Assembly (NCBI GenBank): GCA_965371245.1
Contig: CBDUXT010000047.1
Span: 1-44,346, forward strand
DNA from: CBDUXT01 sp965371245
Lineage (GTDB): Bacteria; Planctomycetota; Phycisphaerae; UBA1845
DNA: 44,346 nt
Direction of reading: 5' to 3'
Made by a program: the position numbers and the translations under genes. Below the pieces are notes generated by a model. The model was not told the origin of the DNA, did no database searches, and was given only the letters and a program-made list of their open reading frames with translations. Position 1 is the first letter of the stretch. Every line of letters begins with the position of its first letter. Below, piece after piece: positions 16,189-23,933 of the stretch.

Positions 16189-17436
16189 TCACACTGCCTT
16201 CGGGGCGCGCCGCTGTTTCCGGCGAGCGATCACAACGACCATCGTCGCCATCACGGCGACAGGCACGGCAGCCCACAAGGCCGAGGATGTCTCCGGGCTC
16301 GCCGGGCGTGCTCGCTCACGGAGTGTCAGCGCGTTGACGGACGTGGTGGCCACACCCGGTGCCGTCATGCCGCCCACGGTCACCCACCGGCCGTCAAACC
16401 GGACGAGACCGCGATGATCCATCGTCGGCACGCCCACCGCCTCGGCGTCCACTTCGATCAGGCTCCATTCACCCGAACGCGGCTCGTAGCGCATGATCTG
16501 ACGAAGTGGCACGGACGGGCGTTTGTCATATCCCGTGCCGTTGTAGTTGTAGGGGTTGTCCGTGCCGCCGACGAAGAGGACGGCGCCATGCCCGGCTTCG
16601 CCTGACGACGCGGCCGCTCGATAGGTCGGCCGAAACGGGCTCGGCTTCTGGATTGTCCAGGTGATGGCCGTGACGTCCACGGAGTCGATGACGCCAACGA
16701 GTGTGTCGTGGATAAGCGGAAAGCCCGTGGAATCCGCGCAGCCGTCGATCGTCACGATGCGACCATCGATGAGACCGCCGGCATGACCGAAGCGACCGCC
16801 GATCGGCAGCGGCGTCGCCTGCTGCCATTTGTCCGTCTCTGTGTCGTAGACCTGAACGGCCCGCGTGTTGGCGTGGATCGGCCCGTGCCATCCGCCTACC
16901 AGGTAGATGTAGCGATCCTGATGAGCACCGACAACGGTATCATCCACGGCCTTGGGCACGTCGGCGAGGCGGACGTAGGCGTCGCTGGCCGGGTCGTAAC
17001 GAAATAGCCGATGCTCTGAAACCTCGTCGCCGCTTTCAGACACGGCGTACCCGCCGATCAGGTAGATCAGCCCGCGACAGGCGATCGCGGAGGCGGCAAT
17101 CTTGGCCAGACCATCGAGCAGGGGGGCGTCGGCGATGCGCTCCCACGGGTCCGCGCCGGGCGAAGCGAGCGCGTAGGAAGCGGCCGTGATGCTCTTCGGG
17201 GCGGAGGGGTCCGTCATGCCCATGAAGCTGTAGAGCGTGCAGCCGTCTTGGCCGCAGATGGACGCAACGGCGTTGTTTGTGATTGGGATGGGATAGGGCG
17301 CCAGCGCCGACCAAAATGCGCGCCCGCCGGTGGCGGCCATGGTCGATGACGTGACGACCAGGCACACCGTAAGCACCGGGCACGTACGCGCCTGAGGCGA
17401 CCGGCGAATTCCCAGGACTGGGGCTCGTGCGCGCAT
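16189..17436 (-). CDS. Secreted kelch-repeat protein (NanM-like beta-propeller) with C-terminal anchor
   Basis: A 415-residue exported protein. The N-terminus has a positively charged, then hydrophobic signal (about residues 1-36). Four or more kelch blades are visible by their double-glycine and Trp spacing: RGLIYLIGGYAVSESGDEVS, DRYIYLVGGWHGPIHANTRA, GRFGHAGGLIDGRIVTIDG, GAVLFVGGTDNPYNY and GRWVTVGGMTAP. The C-terminus is a transmembrane helix (ALWAAVPVAVMATMVVVIAR) with a basic tail. The fold resembles N-acetylneuraminate epimerase, but function cannot be assigned from repeats. It starts 20 bases after the YHS-like lipoprotein stop; a small GGCGGACCGCC palindrome sits between them. Confidence 0.75.
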   Translation of the reverse strand: MRARAPVLGIRRSPQARTCPVLTVCLVVTSSTMAATGGRAFWSALAPYPIPITNNAVASICGQDGCTLYSFMGMTDPSAPKSITAASYALASPGADPWERIADAPLLDGLAKIAASAIACRGLIYLIGGYAVSESGDEVSEHRLFRYDPASDAYVRLADVPKAVDDTVVGAHQDRYIYLVGGWHGPIHANTRAVQVYDTETDKWQQATPLPIGGRFGHAGGLIDGRIVTIDGCADSTGFPLIHDTLVGVIDSVDVTAITWTIQKPSPFRPTYRAAASSGEAGHGAVLFVGGTDNPYNYNGTGYDKRPSVPLRQIMRYEPRSGEWSLIEVDAEAVGVPTMDHRGLVRFDGRWVTVGGMTAPGVATTSVNALTLRERARPASPETSSALWAAVPVAVMATMVVVIARRKQRRAPKAV

Positions 17437-17455
17437 AAACGGCGGACCGCCGTGA

Positions 17456-17773
17456 TCACTTCTTGGGGATCGTCAACGCCAAGACGGACCGGGTCGTGTC
17501 CGTGGAGAAATCCTTCTTGCACTTCGCGCTGCAAAAGTACATCTCATAGCCCGAGACGTTGATCGCGTGCTCGCCGCTGCCGTCCATGCGCAGCTCGCAC
17601 CCGCCGCACCTGGAGACGATCTTGTCGGCCGTTCCATCCACCGCATCCAACTTGGCGAGCTTGGCCAACACGTCGCTCTTCTTGACCGTGTCGTCCTTCT
17701 TGCACCCGGCGGGCAGGAGGAGTGGGATCGTAAGCAAGGCACCAACCAGGGCAGGAAATGTTCGTCTCGACAT
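17456..17773 (-). CDS. Small lipoprotein with YHS/TRASH-like metal-binding motif
   Basis: A 105-residue protein starting at the ATG at 17773. The signal peptide ends in a lipobox, LLLPAGC, so it should be lipid-anchored in the envelope. The mature part has RCGGCELRMDGSGEHAINV followed by YEMYFCSAKCKKDF, the Cys pattern and FCSxxCxxxF ending of YHS/TRASH-type metal-binding domains, as seen in NosL and copper-handling proteins. A metal sensor or carrier is likely; the metal is unknown. It is the first gene of a two-gene unit with the kelch protein. A family B repeat begins about 110 bases upstream. Confidence 0.78.
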   Translation of the reverse strand: MSRRTFPALVGALLTIPLLLPAGCKKDDTVKKSDVLAKLAKLDAVDGTADKIVSRCGGCELRMDGSGEHAINVSGYEMYFCSAKCKKDFSTDTTRSVLALTIPKK

Positions 17774-17884
17774 GGTACGGCTCTCCCGTGGATTCCGCGA
17801 CGTAGTGCCCCGCTTCCGGGCGAGGTCCACTGACCATTCTACGCGCCGCAGGCTCGTTGTCGCGGCTACATCCCAACTCGATGA

Positions 17885-18096
17885 CTACCGGGTGCATGAC
17901 CGAATCGGCGGGCAGTTTTCAGAGCACGGGGCGCGAGCCCTGTGACCGGTCTGGTATCGTAGAAGCCCTCTGCTTGCTCGCATCGTGTCCGTGGGCTTGC
18001 GCCCACGGCTCTGACGCAGCTCTGACGCGGCTCTGACGCGGCGTGGCGCCGTCGAGATCGCTTTGCACGGTCCGCCAAAACTGTCATGTACCCATG
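17885..18096 (-). repeat. Family B repeat, inverted copy with tandem expansion
   Basis: This is the 13132-13346 element in the opposite orientation, from GGGTGCATGACCGAATCGGC to CAAAACTGTCATGTACCC. It differs by three tandem copies of an 11-base unit (CTCTGACGCGG or close) at about 18009-18042 where other copies have one. The terminal CTAG is not kept. Confidence 0.75.
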
Positions 18097-18189
18097 ACCA
18101 CCGACGCGCCGGCGAAACAAGGTTCCGCATTCTCAGGTACCCATGGGGTTTCTCTTGGATCAACGGTGTGACATCCAACCTTGTTACAA

Positions 18190-18228
18190 GAAAAGCCCGC
18201 CCCGACCTGCGAAGGGCGGAACGGGCCT
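18190..18228 (-). terminator. Strong Rho-independent terminator after the candidate RNA
   Basis: Read on the minus strand, CCGCCC (18219-18214) pairs with GGGCGG (18203-18198) around TTCGCAGGTCG, and TTTTCTTG follows directly. This is the only textbook terminator close to the candidate RNA and sets its 3' end. Confidence 0.7.
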
Positions 18229-18265
18229 TATATTGTCCGCTGCAATAGGCAGCAGCGTCTGCTGC

Positions 18266-18295
18266 CTACGGCAGCCAACCTATGTCGTACGCCAT
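18266..18295 (-). CDS. Nine-codon ORF (leader peptide?) behind a perfect Shine-Dalgarno
   Basis: AAGGAGGTGATTC, complementary to the 16S rRNA 3' end over at least ten bases, is followed directly by ATG and the frame MAYDIGWLP, then TAG. The stop is immediately followed by hairpin-forming repeats and a terminator. Such a strong initiation site before so short a frame suggests a regulatory leader peptide or a gene deleted down to its start; no longer frame continues. Confidence 0.4.
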   Translation of the reverse strand: MAYDIGWLP

Positions 18296-18503
18296 GAATC
18301 ACCTCCTTCAAAAAAACGGGATCATCCGGCGAACGGGACCACCGCCCCGCGACCACCGGCCTAGCCCATCCCGCGCATCGCCACGCGCGGGCACAACAGG
18401 CACCGAAGGGCTAGCTTCCTTCGATCGCCCGACGAGACTTCCGACCTCCCCCCGACGCACCCAATTTCACGGCGGCGGGCGACCATCCATCTCGACATCC
18501 CCT

Positions 18504-18533
18504 ATTATATCGGATCGAGGCACGCGAGGTCAA
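18504..18533 (-). promoter_or_regulatory. Near-consensus sigma-70 promoter for the candidate RNA
   Basis: On the minus strand the -35 TTGACC (18533-18528) and a perfect -10 TATAAT (18509-18504) are separated by 18 bases. It is the best promoter match in the window and points away from the lipase maturation factor gene. Confidence 0.75.
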
Positions 18534-18670
18534 TAGCATTGCGCCTCAGGCAGAACCGTTGTCTCGGCTTGACGCACGTCCGAAAAGAACATGGGCGACG
18601 CGGCGTCGATGGCGATGGAGCTGTCCCGACTAACAAAGCCGACCAAGCCGCGGAAGGACGCTTGAACTCG

Positions 18671-18724
18671 GTGTGGCGGCACCTCCCAGCCGGCGTGAAC
18701 AAGGCCTGGAAGCCCGTGCCATAC
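18671..18724 (+). repeat. Family C hairpin repeat before the DCC-LMF gene
   Basis: GTGTGGCGGCACC at the left and AAGCCCGTGCCATAC at the right are the family C ends, with more divergence than in the copies at 34880 and 40095. It ends about 40-75 bases before the possible starts of the next gene. Confidence 0.6.
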
Positions 18725-18764
18725 CTGCTCGACGGGCGGGCACAGCCTCACTCTTCCGGTCGGC

Positions 18765-20705
18765 TTGCCGTTCGAGTCAGGATTGAACAGAATCGTCGAT
18801 GTGGACGCAGCCGCTCGACGACCCAAACCGCTGTTGATCTACGACGGCGACTGTGGCTTTTGCCGCGGGTGGGTGGCCCGTTGGCGGGTCAACACCAGCG
18901 ATCGCATCTCCTACACACCGTTTCAACAGGTCGCCGAGCAGTTCCCCGGCATTCCGCGCGAGCAATTCGCTCGAACCGCCCATCTGATCGACCGGCGCGG
19001 CGACATCCACCGCGGCGCGAGCGCCATCTTCCGGGCCATGGCGTATGGCCGACGAACGTGGTGGCCACTGCTACTCTATTGGTGCATGCCGGGCTTTGCG
19101 CGACTCACCGAGCTGGGCTATCGGCTGGTCGCCAACAACCGCTACGAGCTGTCCGGGCTGGTCGGCTGGCTGTCCGGCTCGAGCGAGACACCGCGTACGC
19201 ACTTCCTGACGCGCTGGCTGTTTGTGCGCCTGCTCGGGGTGATCTATATGATCGCCTTTCTCTCGCTGGGCGTTCAGATTCTCGGGCTGGTGGGAAGCCA
19301 TGGGATGCTCCCCGCCACCGACCACCTCGACCAACTGCGGGCGCGGTTCGGCGACCAGGCCACGTGGCGATTTCCCACGTTGGCGTGGTTGGGGTGTAGC
19401 GACGTGGCCTTGCAATGGGCCTGCTGGGGTGGAGCCGCGCTGTCCATGCTGGTAGTCCTTCGCGTTGCCCCCGGTCCGATCCTGCTGCTCGTCTGGGCTC
19501 TTTACCTGTCGTTGTACCAGGTTGGACAGACCTTCCTGAGCTTCCAGTGGGATCTGCTGCTTCTGGAAGCCGGATTTCTCGCGATCTTCTATGCATCGTG
19601 GCATCCCTGGCCAAGGCTGCGCAGCGAGCCGCCGCCGTCGAGCGTGATGCGTTGGCTGATCATCTGGCTGTTGTTCCGGTTGATGTTCTCGTCGGGCGTG
19701 GTGAAGCTCTGGGACGAGAGCCCGCAGACCCCGACGTGGCATGAGTTGACCGCGCTGACGTATCACTACGAGACCCAGTGCATTCCGGGCGCCCTGGCGT
19801 GGTACGCCCATCAGCTACCGCTTTGGATTCAGAAGGCCTCGGTGATCGCGATGTTCGTGATCGAGATCGGCGTGCCGTTTCTGTTTTTCCTGCCGCGCCG
19901 GGCGCGGTTGTTGGCGTGCCTGCTGCAAGTCCTCCTACAGCTCGTGATCATCGCGACCGGAAACTACAACTTCTTTAACCTGCTCACGATCGTGCTGTGT
20001 GTTCCGCTGCTCGACGATGGATACCTGGCTCGCATCTTGCCGCGACGCCTGACCCGGACCACCGCACCGTTCGCGCTGCGCCGAGCACCGCCGCTACGCG
20101 GAATGGTCACCGTACCGGTGGCCGCCCTGATTCTGCTTCTCAGTAGCGTGTGGATGGGTTACACGCTGCGACCGGATCGCACGAAGCGCCGGCTCGACTA
20201 CAGCCTCCTGCCCGTTCCGCTTCAGGAGGTGGTGACGGTGGCCAGGCGCTTCAGCAGCGTGAGCAGCTATGGGCTGTTCCGCAACATGACCACGCGCCGC
20301 CCCGAGATCGTCATCGAGGGAAGCAACGATCGCCGGGCGTGGCTGGCCTACGAGTTCAAGTGGAAACCGGGCGACCTTAATCGGCGACCCACGCAGGTCG
20401 CCCCGCATCAGCCGCGGCTCGATTGGCAGATGTGGTTCGCGGCGCTGGGCAACTACCGTAGTCCGCGGAATCGCTGGTTTGCCATGGGGCTTGTGCGCCG
20501 GCTGCTGGAGGGATCGCCGGAGGTTCTCGCGCTCCTGGAGAGCAACCCCTTTCCCGATAAGCCGCCGCGCTACATCCGGTCACGGCTGTACGACTACCAC
20601 TTCACCGATTGGGAAACGCGCAATGAGACGGGTGCATGGTGGCGCCGCGAGCCGTTGGGGCTGTACTCGCCCGTGCTCTCGCTCGATTCTTTTCGAGGAC
20701 GGTGA
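18765..20705 (+). CDS. DCC thiol-oxidoreductase-like domain fused to lipase maturation factor family protein
   Basis: A protein of about 634-646 residues; the start is uncertain (TTG 18765 or GTG 18801, neither with a good ribosome-binding site). The N-terminus (about 20-140) is a DUF393/DCC domain with LLIYDGDCGFCRGWV, whose CxxC could be redox-active. From about residue 150 the protein is a polytopic membrane protein of the lipase maturation factor family: YQVGQTFLSFQWDLLLLEAG, FSSGVVKLWDESPQTPTW, LTALTYHYETQCIPGALAWY and IIATGNYNFFNLLT. In animals LMF1 helps lipases fold in the ER; the bacterial role is unknown. Fusion to a thiol-redox domain suggests oxidative folding of exported enzymes, which is inference. 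It converges with the DUF2079 gene. Confidence 0.85.
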   Translation: MPFESGLNRIVDVDAAARRPKPLLIYDGDCGFCRGWVARWRVNTSDRISYTPFQQVAEQFPGIPREQFARTAHLIDRRGDIHRGASAIFRAMAYGRRTWWPLLLYWCMPGFARLTELGYRLVANNRYELSGLVGWLSGSSETPRTHFLTRWLFVRLLGVIYMIAFLSLGVQILGLVGSHGMLPATDHLDQLRARFGDQATWRFPTLAWLGCSDVALQWACWGGAALSMLVVLRVAPGPILLLVWALYLSLYQVGQTFLSFQWDLLLLEAGFLAIFYASWHPWPRLRSEPPPSSVMRWLIIWLLFRLMFSSGVVKLWDESPQTPTWHELTALTYHYETQCIPGALAWYAHQLPLWIQKASVIAMFVIEIGVPFLFFLPRRARLLACLLQVLLQLVIIATGNYNFFNLLTIVLCVPLLDDGYLARILPRRLTRTTAPFALRRAPPLRGMVTVPVAALILLLSSVWMGYTLRPDRTKRRLDYSLLPVPLQEVVTVARRFSSVSSYGLFRNMTTRRPEIVIEGSNDRRAWLAYEFKWKPGDLNRRPTQVAPHQPRLDWQMWFAALGNYRSPRNRWFAMGLVRRLLEGSPEVLALLESNPFPDKPPRYIRSRLYDYHFTDWETRNETGAWWRREPLGLYSPVLSLDSFRGR

Positions 20706-20743
20706 CGGCGCGCCGACCGCTCCTGGTTCACGGATGCGACGTG

Positions 20744-22687
20744 TCAGTTGAGCGGCAAAACAGGCACGTCGGGCCGGCGCTGGAACACCAGGATGCCGCC
20801 GAACTCCCCGAAATGCACGAAACGCCGGTCCGCCACCAGGGCCTCCACACGCTGCACAAGACCCGAGCGATCCCATCCGTCCGCCCGATCGATCAAGACG
20901 AAGTCGGCCGCATCGAGGGCCCCCTGCCGCTTGCCGGTGTAGATGCGCCGGTAATCGGTGAAGTGGGCGGCCAGCCGCTCCGACGCGACGATGGAGCGCG
21001 CCCGGGGAATCTCGGCGCGAAGTCGCCGAACCGTTTCCATGCGTGGATCCGGCTGCCGCAGGAAAGAGCTGCCGGCCACCACCTCGTACGCCTTGGCGAC
21101 CGGCGAGAACCCGAACAGGTAGTGGCCCAGCACGGCGCAGGTCAGGACGGCCGCGCCCATGCCGCGGTTGAGCGCGCTCGCTGACAACGTCCGCCGACCA
21201 ACCGGGAGCCGGACCGGACGCGCGTCGGTTGGAGCCGCGCCGCCGCCGGGTCGCATCGAGGTGATCCCCGCGAAAAACATGAACACGACGACGGGCGCGT
21301 GATGCCAGAACTTGATGCTGAGAAACGCTTCATTCTCCATGAGCAAGACGAGAAGAAGCGACGGTAGCGCGGCGACCGCGAGTCGCCAACCGCGGATCGA
21401 AAGCAGAGCCATCGGGACGAGCAACACCAGTAGGAACATCACCGCCTGGCGTCGCGCGAAGCGGGCGAAGAAGAGCCCCGGTTCGAGAAAGGCAGCCGAG
21501 GCAAGTTCGCCGAAGGAGCCGCCGAGCTCACCGAACAAATCGAGCCGCTCATAGCGACCCGCCGCCGAGAAGTGCGGAATCAACCACTGCGTGCAAAGGG
21601 CCGCGTAGAGAAGCGATACGACGACAAGGGCGATGCCCTCCCTGCGTCGCGGGGTGAACAGCGCGACGTAAAGCCCCCAGCCCAGCGTCACGGCGGCGGC
21701 CGTCTCTCGGCACAGCAGCAACACGACCACGAGAACCAGGCTCGTTCGACGACGCCCGGTTATGCCCGCGAGGATCAACACCGCCAGAACCGGCATGGTG
21801 ACGTTGTTCCACTGAAAGCCGTATGTGTTCCCGTAGACCAGCCGACTCACCACGGGCAACGCCAGCCACGCCAGCCCCCACAACCAGCCGACAACGACGG
21901 AACCCGACAGGCGCCGCGCAAGGAAGTAGGCGGGGATTGCCACGACGTGGACGACCAGCGCACTACAGACCATCAGATACACCGGCGTCGGCCACAGCGC
22001 GTACCCGGGCACGAGCACATACATCAGCGGAACGAAATGCCAACCCAGTCGTGTGTTCGCGAAGCTGTCCGAACGCAGCCCGCGACCCGCCAGTGCGTTC
22101 TTGAGCTCTTCGGCGAAGTGCCCGATATCCGCGTGACCGAGCATGAAGTGCTCGAAGTAGTTGACCTGGATCAGCGTATGAACCAGCGTCAGGGCCACAA
22201 TACCCAGCAGGATGGAACCGAGCGCGACGGCGTGGGCGTGTCGGTTGGAACATGGGAGCCGACGCTCGGGCAGGCTTGCGGCCGCTCGAAAGGCCGCCCA
22301 GCCCGCCCCGATCAGCAACAAGAAGCTCAGCGCGAAAGGAGGCGTCTGGTCCGTGGCCGCGAACGCCGCCAGTGGCGCGCACAAAACGAGAGGCCACAAG
22401 CTGGCCATCGCCAGTCGCAGGCGGACGCCTCTAGCGCTCATCCCCCCGGCGAGGGCACCGAGCCCCACGAGACCCACGGCCAGCGCAACCGCCAACGCAA
22501 CCGATGGGATGTATCCGCTCGGCGTAACCGCCTGTGCCGTGTGGTTGGCGACGTTGAACTGCACGGGCTGCACCGCCCAAAGTGCGCACGCAAGCAGAAT
22601 CACGCCGATTGCGCCGGAGGCGGCCCCCAACATCGACGCTTCGCTGCCCGGCAGATTCAGGTCGTGCGAGTCGGAAGGTTCGCCCAT
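20744..22687 (-). CDS. DUF2079-like polytopic membrane protein (GT-C-like)
   Basis: A 647-residue protein with about 12 hydrophobic segments through residue 480 and a soluble C-terminal domain of about 120 residues. The family hallmarks of DUF2079 are visible: YFEHFMLGHADIGHFAEELK, LGWHFVPLMYVLVPGYALWP and LVVVLLLCRETAAAVTLGWG, the last being the conserved acidic 'REE/RET' loop seen in these proteins. The family resembles GT-C glycosyltransferases that use lipid-linked sugars, so a role in surface glycans is plausible but unproven. It stands alone, convergent with the DCC-LMF gene; a degraded family B repeat lies upstream. Confidence 0.75.
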   Translation of the reverse strand: MGEPSDSHDLNLPGSEASMLGAASGAIGVILLACALWAVQPVQFNVANHTAQAVTPSGYIPSVALAVALAVGLVGLGALAGGMSARGVRLRLAMASLWPLVLCAPLAAFAATDQTPPFALSFLLLIGAGWAAFRAAASLPERRLPCSNRHAHAVALGSILLGIVALTLVHTLIQVNYFEHFMLGHADIGHFAEELKNALAGRGLRSDSFANTRLGWHFVPLMYVLVPGYALWPTPVYLMVCSALVVHVVAIPAYFLARRLSGSVVVGWLWGLAWLALPVVSRLVYGNTYGFQWNNVTMPVLAVLILAGITGRRRTSLVLVVVLLLCRETAAAVTLGWGLYVALFTPRRREGIALVVVSLLYAALCTQWLIPHFSAAGRYERLDLFGELGGSFGELASAAFLEPGLFFARFARRQAVMFLLVLLVPMALLSIRGWRLAVAALPSLLLVLLMENEAFLSIKFWHHAPVVVFMFFAGITSMRPGGGAAPTDARPVRLPVGRRTLSASALNRGMGAAVLTCAVLGHYLFGFSPVAKAYEVVAGSSFLRQPDPRMETVRRLRAEIPRARSIVASERLAAHFTDYRRIYTGKRQGALDAADFVLIDRADGWDRSGLVQRVEALVADRRFVHFGEFGGILVFQRRPDVPVLPLN

Positions 22688-22753
22688 GCCGCGGTTCTAC
22701 GTGACGGGTGCAGGCTTGGCCACCTCCAAGCGTCTCGGGCGACAGCAGCATGC

Positions 22754-22893
22754 GGGTCCGTGACACTTCCGGGGGGAACGGGGACGATGAGTCAGTGCCG
22801 CAGGCGCCAGCCCGCGGACCCCTGCTTCATCATGTCACCGGGCTCGCGCCCGGAGCTCTGAAGATTGCCCAATGCCGATTCTGTCACGCAGCC
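22754..22893 (+). repeat. Family B repeat, degraded copy
   Basis: The segment keeps GTCCGTGACA, GCCGCAGGCGCCAGCCCGCGG, CACCGGGCTCGCGCCCGGAGC and CTGAAGATTGCCC in the order seen in the full copy at 13132, with a shorter left part and no CTAG ends. It lies between the MarR and DUF2079 genes. Confidence 0.6.
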
Positions 22894-22963
22894 GGTGGCA
22901 CGGCAGCATGCGGGTGAGCCAGGCCGGCGTGCCCGCGCGGCGCGGTTCACGATCCGGAACGTG

Positions 22964-23572
22964 TCACCGCAAGGCCACTTTGCGTTTGACGGCGCGAGCC
23001 GCCTTCCCGGCAGAGTGCTCAAGGAAGGGGCATTGGGCATCGCCACCGATCAGGACGCACGTTCCATCATCGTGGGCCCCGCACTGGGCGCAAAAAAGCT
23101 TGAAATCTTTGTCAGCGTGTGCAAGGGCCTCGGTCACGCCACGAAGTGTGCCGGCCCAGGCATCACCGGTGCCGCTCGACGACGACCTCAGGGCGACTCG
23201 TACGTAGTGGCGTTGACGTTGTCGGATGTCGAAAAAAAATTCCCGACCCTTCTTGCTGAGCTCCAGGTTGACCTCCCGGCGGTCGGTTTTGCCGGACTTT
23301 CGCGTCACGAGTTTCGCACGGAGCATCGAATCAATGATCTGAGTGACGGCCGGCTTGCTTACGCCGAGGAAACGCGAAACCTGCGTGGACGTCTGCGCGC
23401 CGCGCTGCCCCAGAAGGCGAAGGACTTGAACCTTCGAGGCCGATAGCGAGACCTTCGCGACGGCAGTCACCGCGCGAGTCTCCAGCACACGATCGACCGT
23501 CCGCGAAAGCACCATCAGTGCCTTGAGCAACCCATCCACGGTGTTTACGGTGAGCGGTTTCCTGGCGGCCAT
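22964..23572 (-). CDS. MarR-family regulator with C-terminal cysteine cluster
   Basis: A 202-residue protein from the ATG at 23572, preceded by GGGAGGA. Residues about 45-115 form the winged helix of MarR regulators: LSASKVQVLRLLGQRGAQTS, VSRFLGVSKPAVTQIIDSML and the wing VTRKSGKTDRREVNLELSKK. After the last helix comes an unusual tail, FCAQCGAHDDGTC and VLIGGDAQCPF, giving CX2CX7CX8C, able to bind zinc or an iron-sulfur cluster. This suggests metal- or redox-dependent DNA binding. Its target genes are not evident; neighbours are a membrane protein and a sigma/anti-sigma operon. A run of nine C (about 23645-23653) and a family B repeat lie upstream. Confidence 0.85.
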   Translation of the reverse strand: MAARKPLTVNTVDGLLKALMVLSRTVDRVLETRAVTAVAKVSLSASKVQVLRLLGQRGAQTSTQVSRFLGVSKPAVTQIIDSMLRAKLVTRKSGKTDRREVNLELSKKGREFFFDIRQRQRHYVRVALRSSSSGTGDAWAGTLRGVTEALAHADKDFKLFCAQCGAHDDGTCVLIGGDAQCPFLEHSAGKAARAVKRKVALR

Positions 23573-23933
23573 CAAAACGTCCTCCCGATCGCGGCGACTC
23601 CTTCGACGTTTAACCAGCTTACCGATTCGTCCGTCGTTGGTACACCCCCCCCCACTATGGCCGCCGGGGGCGGGCGTGTGACAGTTTTGGGGAGGCGTGC
23701 AAAGCCATCTTGAGGGCGGCACGGCGGGTCAGAGCCGTGGGCGCAAGCCCACGGACACGATGCGAACAAGCATAGGGCTTCCACGATACCAGACCGGTCA
23801 CAGGGCTCGCGCCCCGTGCTCTGAAGACTGCCCGCCGATTCGGTCATGCATCCGCTGGGGGCGATCGCGATTCCAGGAAGGTTCCCTACGCTTCGCAGCG
23901 TGAAGGTAGTCGTACGGTCTGTTAAGCGGGCTC
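23573..23933. other. Intergenic gap with a C9 run and a family B repeat
   Basis: The 361 bases between the anti-sigma stop and the MarR start hold no gene. They contain a homopolymer of nine C near 23645-23653 and the family B copy at 23672-23856. Confidence 0.55.
23672..23856 (+). repeat. Family B repeat
   Basis: GTGTGACAGTTTTGG at the left, GTCAGAGCCGTGGGCGCAAG in the middle and GCCGATTCGGTCATGCATCC at the right match the copies at 13132 and 17885. It lacks the extra internal hairpin of the 13132 copy and the terminal CTAG. Confidence 0.75.

Larger units (their letters stand above)
18190..18498 (-). ncRNA. Candidate structured leader or small RNA, about 310 nt
   Basis: A minus-strand transcript would start near 18498, seven or so bases after a TATAAT. 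It can fold into CTAGCCC (18414-18408) pairing with GGGCTAG (18367-18361), enclosing a second perfect stem CCCGCGC/GCGCGGG (18391-18385 with 18376-18370). An alternative stem CGAAGG/CCTTCG uses the same bases as the first. Seven U at 18316-18310 follow a CGGG...CCCG stem, as in an attenuator, and are directly followed by a perfect Shine-Dalgarno and a nine-codon frame. Downstream, GGCTGCC, GGCAGCA and TGCTGCC can pair in two exclusive ways before the final terminator. I do not recognise the family. Confidence 0.5.
17774..18764. other. Long intergenic region with repeats and a candidate RNA
   Basis: Nearly 1 kb between divergent genes carries no ordinary coding gene. It contains a family B repeat (about 17885-18096), the candidate structured RNA on the minus strand (about 18190-18498) with its promoter and terminators, and a family C repeat (18671-18724) just before the next gene. 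These are listed separately. Confidence 0.6.

Noticed and set aside
18400..18450. Similarity of the candidate RNA to the SRP (4.5S) RNA loop: CGAAGGAAGCTAGCC versus CGGAAGGAAGCAGCC
   Set aside because: The near-invariant GGAA tetraloop and the CAGG/AGCAG symmetric loop are not intact, and the flanks do not pair into the long SRP hairpin; the segment pairs better in other ways.
21572..22861. A 429-codon plus-strand frame opposite the DUF2079 gene
   Set aside because: Product is almost all polar (Arg, Gln, His), the complement of a hydrophobic membrane protein; no start signal.
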